A stretch of DNA of 6,585 nt from an uncultured Holophagales bacterium (GTDB lineage: Bacteria; Acidobacteriota; Thermoanaerobaculia; UBA5066). A program made the position numbers and the translations under genes. The notes beneath the pieces are model-generated. The model did not search any database. It was not told the DNA's origin and saw only the letters and a list, made by a program, of their open reading frames with translations. Position 1 is the stretch's first letter; every line of letters begins with the position of its first letter. This document shows positions 5,972 through 6,585 of the stretch, piece by piece. Where the stretch lies: contig CALMDF010000427.1 in assembly GCA_937864895.1 (NCBI GenBank), forward strand, positions 1-6,585, written 5' to 3'.

Positions 5972-6585
5972 ATGCCCAGAATGACCCACTCCGTTCTCTT
6001 CGCCGCGACCCTCGCCCTCGCGCTGCCCTGCACGGCGGCGCCGCCCGCCAACGACGCCTGCCCGGCGGCCACGAGCATCCCCGGGCTCGAGCTCCCCTTC
6101 ACCCGGACGCTCGACACGACGCAGGCGACCTCGGACGGAGACCCCGCCGTCGCCTGCACGAGCCCCGCGCCGGGGAAATCGGTCTGGTTCACGTTCCGTC
6201 CCGAGACCTCGGAAACCTACGCCTTCGACGCCTCCGGAAGCACGCCATTCGACTACGCACCGGTCCTCGCGCTCTACACCGGCAGCTGCGGAGGCCTCGT
6301 GCCCGTGGCGAACGGCTGCGCGCGTTCCCGGCTCGCGGCGCCGCTCGTCGCCGGCACGACCTACTACCTCCTCGTCGCGGGAGAGGCGGTCCTCGTCGAC
6401 CCGTCCATTCGGATCTCCCTGGACGGAGTCGACCTCTGCCCCGGCGGGCCCGGTCCCGGCGGCGGCTCGTGCGGCACGACGTTCGACGTCCGCGTCGGCG
6501 ACCAGCTCGCCGGACGGGCCTACAACGAGTTCACGAACGCGCTCCTGACGACGGGGACGTTCACCTGGAGCCTCGGGGCCAACGC
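5972..6585 (+). CDS. Exported PPC-like beta-sandwich protein (3' end outside window)
   Basis: The first 204 residues are present. Residues 1-23 are a signal peptide (VLFAATLALALP, probable cleavage after TAA). Cys20 is preceded by proline, so it does not make a normal lipobox. The mature protein starts PPANDAC and continues with a domain of about 130 residues whose landmarks are KSVWFTFRPETSETYAFDAS (69-88), VLALYTGSCGGLVPVANGC (98-116) and LVAGTTYYLLVAG (125-137). This pattern is familiar from secreted proteins of Acidobacteria, Planctomycetes and relatives and resembles the pre-peptidase C-terminal (PPC) fold, a non-catalytic module usually attached to exported enzymes or surface proteins. 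Cys30/Cys62 and Cys106/Cys116 could form disulfides. A Gly/Pro linker with Cys156 and Cys167 (near 155-167) leads into a second domain of which only about 37 residues are visible (FDVRVGDQLAGRAYNEF). Whether an enzyme domain follows cannot be known from here. Confidence 0.88.
   Translation, partial: MPRMTHSVLFAATLALALPCTAAPPANDACPAATSIPGLELPFTRTLDTTQATSDGDPAVACTSPAPGKSVWFTFRPETSETYAFDASGSTPFDYAPVLALYTGSCGGLVPVANGCARSRLAAPLVAGTTYYLLVAGEAVLVDPSIRISLDGVDLCPGGPGPGGGSCGTTFDVRVGDQLAGRAYNEFTNALLTTGTFTWSLGAN

Noticed and set aside
5740..6192. 150-codon minus-strand open frame across the 5972 gene start
   Set aside because: It overlaps the starts of two well-supported genes and the promoter region between them, and shows no signal or motif of its own.

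Overview
The window is 6.6 kb of very GC-rich bacterial DNA with four protein genes and no RNA genes, CRISPR array or insertion sequence that I can see. Codon third positions are almost all G or C, which creates long spurious open frames on the opposite strand. The protein styles (a secreted beta-sandwich protein ending near VVDNRTNDG, a secreted protein opening with PPANDAC, and a patatin/outer-membrane-barrel fusion) point to a diderm such as a member of the Acidobacteriota. That placement is inferred from recall of such families and was not searched.

Layout: (1) 1-2573, minus strand, cut by the left edge: a large exported Ntn-hydrolase of the C45 / phospholipase B-like type. It has a carbohydrate-binding-like domain in front and a module behind that resembles the C-terminal part of M1 aminopeptidases. 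(2) 2574-2839: a 266-base divergent intergenic region with hairpins and weak promoter candidates. (3) 2840-3628, plus strand: a small exported protein of unknown function built from two related beta-rich modules. (4) 3664-3695: an intrinsic terminator between two convergent genes. (5) 3695-5884, minus strand: a complete patatin-POTRA-beta-barrel protein of the PlpD / type Vd autotransporter kind. (6) 5885-5971: an 87-base divergent promoter region. (7) 5972-6585, plus strand, cut by the right edge: an exported cysteine-containing protein with a PPC-like beta-sandwich domain.

Strands alternate (-, +, -, +), so no two genes form an operon and each probably has its own promoter. All four products begin with a signal peptide, so the window is a cluster of envelope or secreted proteins rather than a pathway. 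Two of the four are probable acyl or lipid hydrolases, of unrelated folds. I found no convincing defence, mobile or biosynthetic system. The points most worth following up are the unusual domain chain of gene 1, the tandem module of gene 2, and the apparently leaderless start of the patatin gene.
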